Positions 4,296-5,384 of a DNA stretch of 5,384 nt are shown here, one piece after another. The notes beneath the pieces are model-generated. The model saw only the letters and a list, made by a program, of their open reading frames with translations, ran no database searches and was not told where the DNA came from. Source of the DNA: Helicobacteraceae bacterium (GTDB lineage Bacteria; Campylobacterota; Campylobacteria; Campylobacterales; Sulfurimonadaceae). Within the stretch, counting starts at the first letter, position 1; each line of letters starts with the position of its first letter. The position numbers and the translations under genes are program-made. The stretch is taken from NCBI GenBank assembly GCA_027081565.1, contig JALWKG010000129.1, positions 1-5,384 on the forward strand. The letters are read 5' to 3'.

Positions 4296-5384
4296 TTAAC
4301 GAGGGAAACCGCCACCTTTCATTTGCCCCATCATAGCCTGAAGATCTTTCATCCCCTTCTTACCAGAGAACTTCTTCGCCATCTTAGCAGCATTTTTAAA
4401 CTGCTTCAAAACACGATTCACCTCAACTTGACTCATACCACAACCCGCAGCAATACGAAGTTTGCGCGTGTTGTTTAAAAGGTCTGGGTCTTCACGCTCT
4501 TTTGGTGTCATAGAAGCGACCATCGCCTTGATCTGCTTGACCTCTTTAGAGTTTTCCATGTCGAAATCTTTAAGTGCCTTTGACATATCACCCATACCTG
4601 GGATCATTCCCATAAGAGACTTCATCGAACCCATTTTTTTCATAGACTCCATCTGATCTAAAAAGTCATTGAAGTTGAACTTCCCTTTTTTGATCTTTTT
4701 AGAGATCTCTTTGGCTTTTTTCTCATCGATGACATTAGCCGTACGCTCCGCAAGACCTTCAATATCTCCAAAGCCCATAAGACGGTTGACAATACGTTCA
4801 GGCAAGAAGATCTCAAGATCTTCCATCTTTTCACCACTACCGATAAAACGTAGTGGGACATTTACCTGAGAGGCAAGACCAAGAGCTACACCACCCTTTG
4901 CGTCACCATCATACTTACTTAAGATCACACCATCAATACCGATCTGCTCTTTAAAGCTTGTCGCAGTACGAACAGCATCTTGACCGGTCATAGAGTCCGC
5001 TACATAGAAGATCTCATCAGGTTGTGCTACTTCTTTGACCTCTTTAAGCTCTGCCATCAATGCTTCATCGATCGCCAAACGTCCTGCTGTATCGATCAAA
5101 ACAACATCGTAAAGGTTTGCTTTTGCCTTCTCTAGACCGGCCTTAACAACTTCTACCGGTGTCGCTGCTTCATCTGCATGCAGATCGACTTCGATCTTTT
5201 CAGTGATCTGGCGCAACTGCTCCACTGCTGCAAGACGTTGGAGGTCAGCTGCAATGATCAACACTTTTTTCTTTTTTTGCTCTTTAAGGAACAGTGCCAA
5301 TTTACCTGTAGTGGTTGTCTTACCCGATCCTTGAAGACCTGTCATCAAGATAACGGTTGGTGGATTTGCAGCAAATACAAAGCC
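4296..5384 (-). CDS. ffh: Signal recognition particle GTPase Ffh, 3' part
   Basis: The visible 362 residues are the C-terminal four fifths of Ffh, the SRP54 homologue that binds 4.5S RNA and hydrophobic nascent chains and delivers ribosomes to FtsY at the membrane. The frame stays open to the window edge (GFVFAANPPTVIL before the P-loop), so about 90-95 N-terminal residues lie outside. In visible numbering the G domain shows P-loop GLQGSGKT (16-23), DLQRLAA (47-53, usually DxxRPAA), DTAGR (98-102), MTGQDA (132-137) and SKYD (156-159, G4). The methionine-rich M domain follows, with GMIPGMG and the RNA-binding SMTPKERE and RKLRIAAGCGM segments, then VNRVLKQF. The C-terminal tail ends GGGFPR. 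It is intact at its stop codon. In relatives rpsP usually follows closely; here 977 bp intervene. Confidence 0.98.
   Translation of the reverse strand, partial: GFVFAANPPTVILMTGLQGSGKTTTTGKLALFLKEQKKKKVLIIAADLQRLAAVEQLRQITEKIEVDLHADEAATPVEVVKAGLEKAKANLYDVVLIDTAGRLAIDEALMAELKEVKEVAQPDEIFYVADSMTGQDAVRTATSFKEQIGIDGVILSKYDGDAKGGVALGLASQVNVPLRFIGSGEKMEDLEIFLPERIVNRLMGFGDIEGLAERTANVIDEKKAKEISKKIKKGKFNFNDFLDQMESMKKMGSMKSLMGMIPGMGDMSKALKDFDMENSKEVKQIKAMVASMTPKEREDPDLLNNTRKLRIAAGCGMSQVEVNRVLKQFKNAAKMAKKFSGKKGMKDLQAMMGQMKGGGFPR

Overview
The window carries a minus-strand housekeeping cluster typical of Campylobacterota (Epsilonproteobacteria): the 3' part of ffh, then rpsP, khpA, rimM, trmD and rplS, followed by a separately transcribed M20-family metallopeptidase gene. 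The gene order, low-to-moderate GC, TATAAT promoters without a clear -35 box, and the TrmD and S16 sequences point to a free-living, probably marine, sulfur-oxidising relative of Sulfurovum or Sulfurimonas. The genus is inference.

Layout from high to low coordinates (direction of transcription): ffh is cut by the right edge and ends at 4296. A 977-bp gap without a convincing gene follows (3319-4295). From 3318 to 1276 come rpsP, khpA, rimM, trmD and rplS, tightly packed with spacers of +2, -20, +2 and -11 bp and with GTG starts at khpA and trmD, the pattern of a translationally coupled operon. A textbook intrinsic terminator (1241-1265) closes it. A TATAAT box just downstream starts the M20 peptidase gene, which fills 5-1111.

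The operon serves ribosome building and protein export: Ffh is the SRP GTPase, bS16 and bL19 are ribosomal proteins, RimM matures the 30S head and binds S19, KhpA is a small KH RNA-binding protein, and TrmD makes m1G37 in tRNA to hold the reading frame.

The part that ordinary annotation does not explain is the 977-bp ffh-rpsP gap. It holds a good minus-strand promoter for rpsP (3584-3612), a ~260-nt leader that can fold into a 123-nt irregular hairpin stacked on a second hairpin, and further upstream a chain of inverted repeats, pyrimidine/purine tracts, a three-part terminator-like switch and a split palindromic repeat next to ffh. Where the hairpins contain non-Watson-Crick pairs, these are G-U on the plus strand and A-C on the minus strand, which hints at an undescribed plus-strand structured RNA running opposite to the operon. 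This is the best lead in the window, but it rests on hand folding only.
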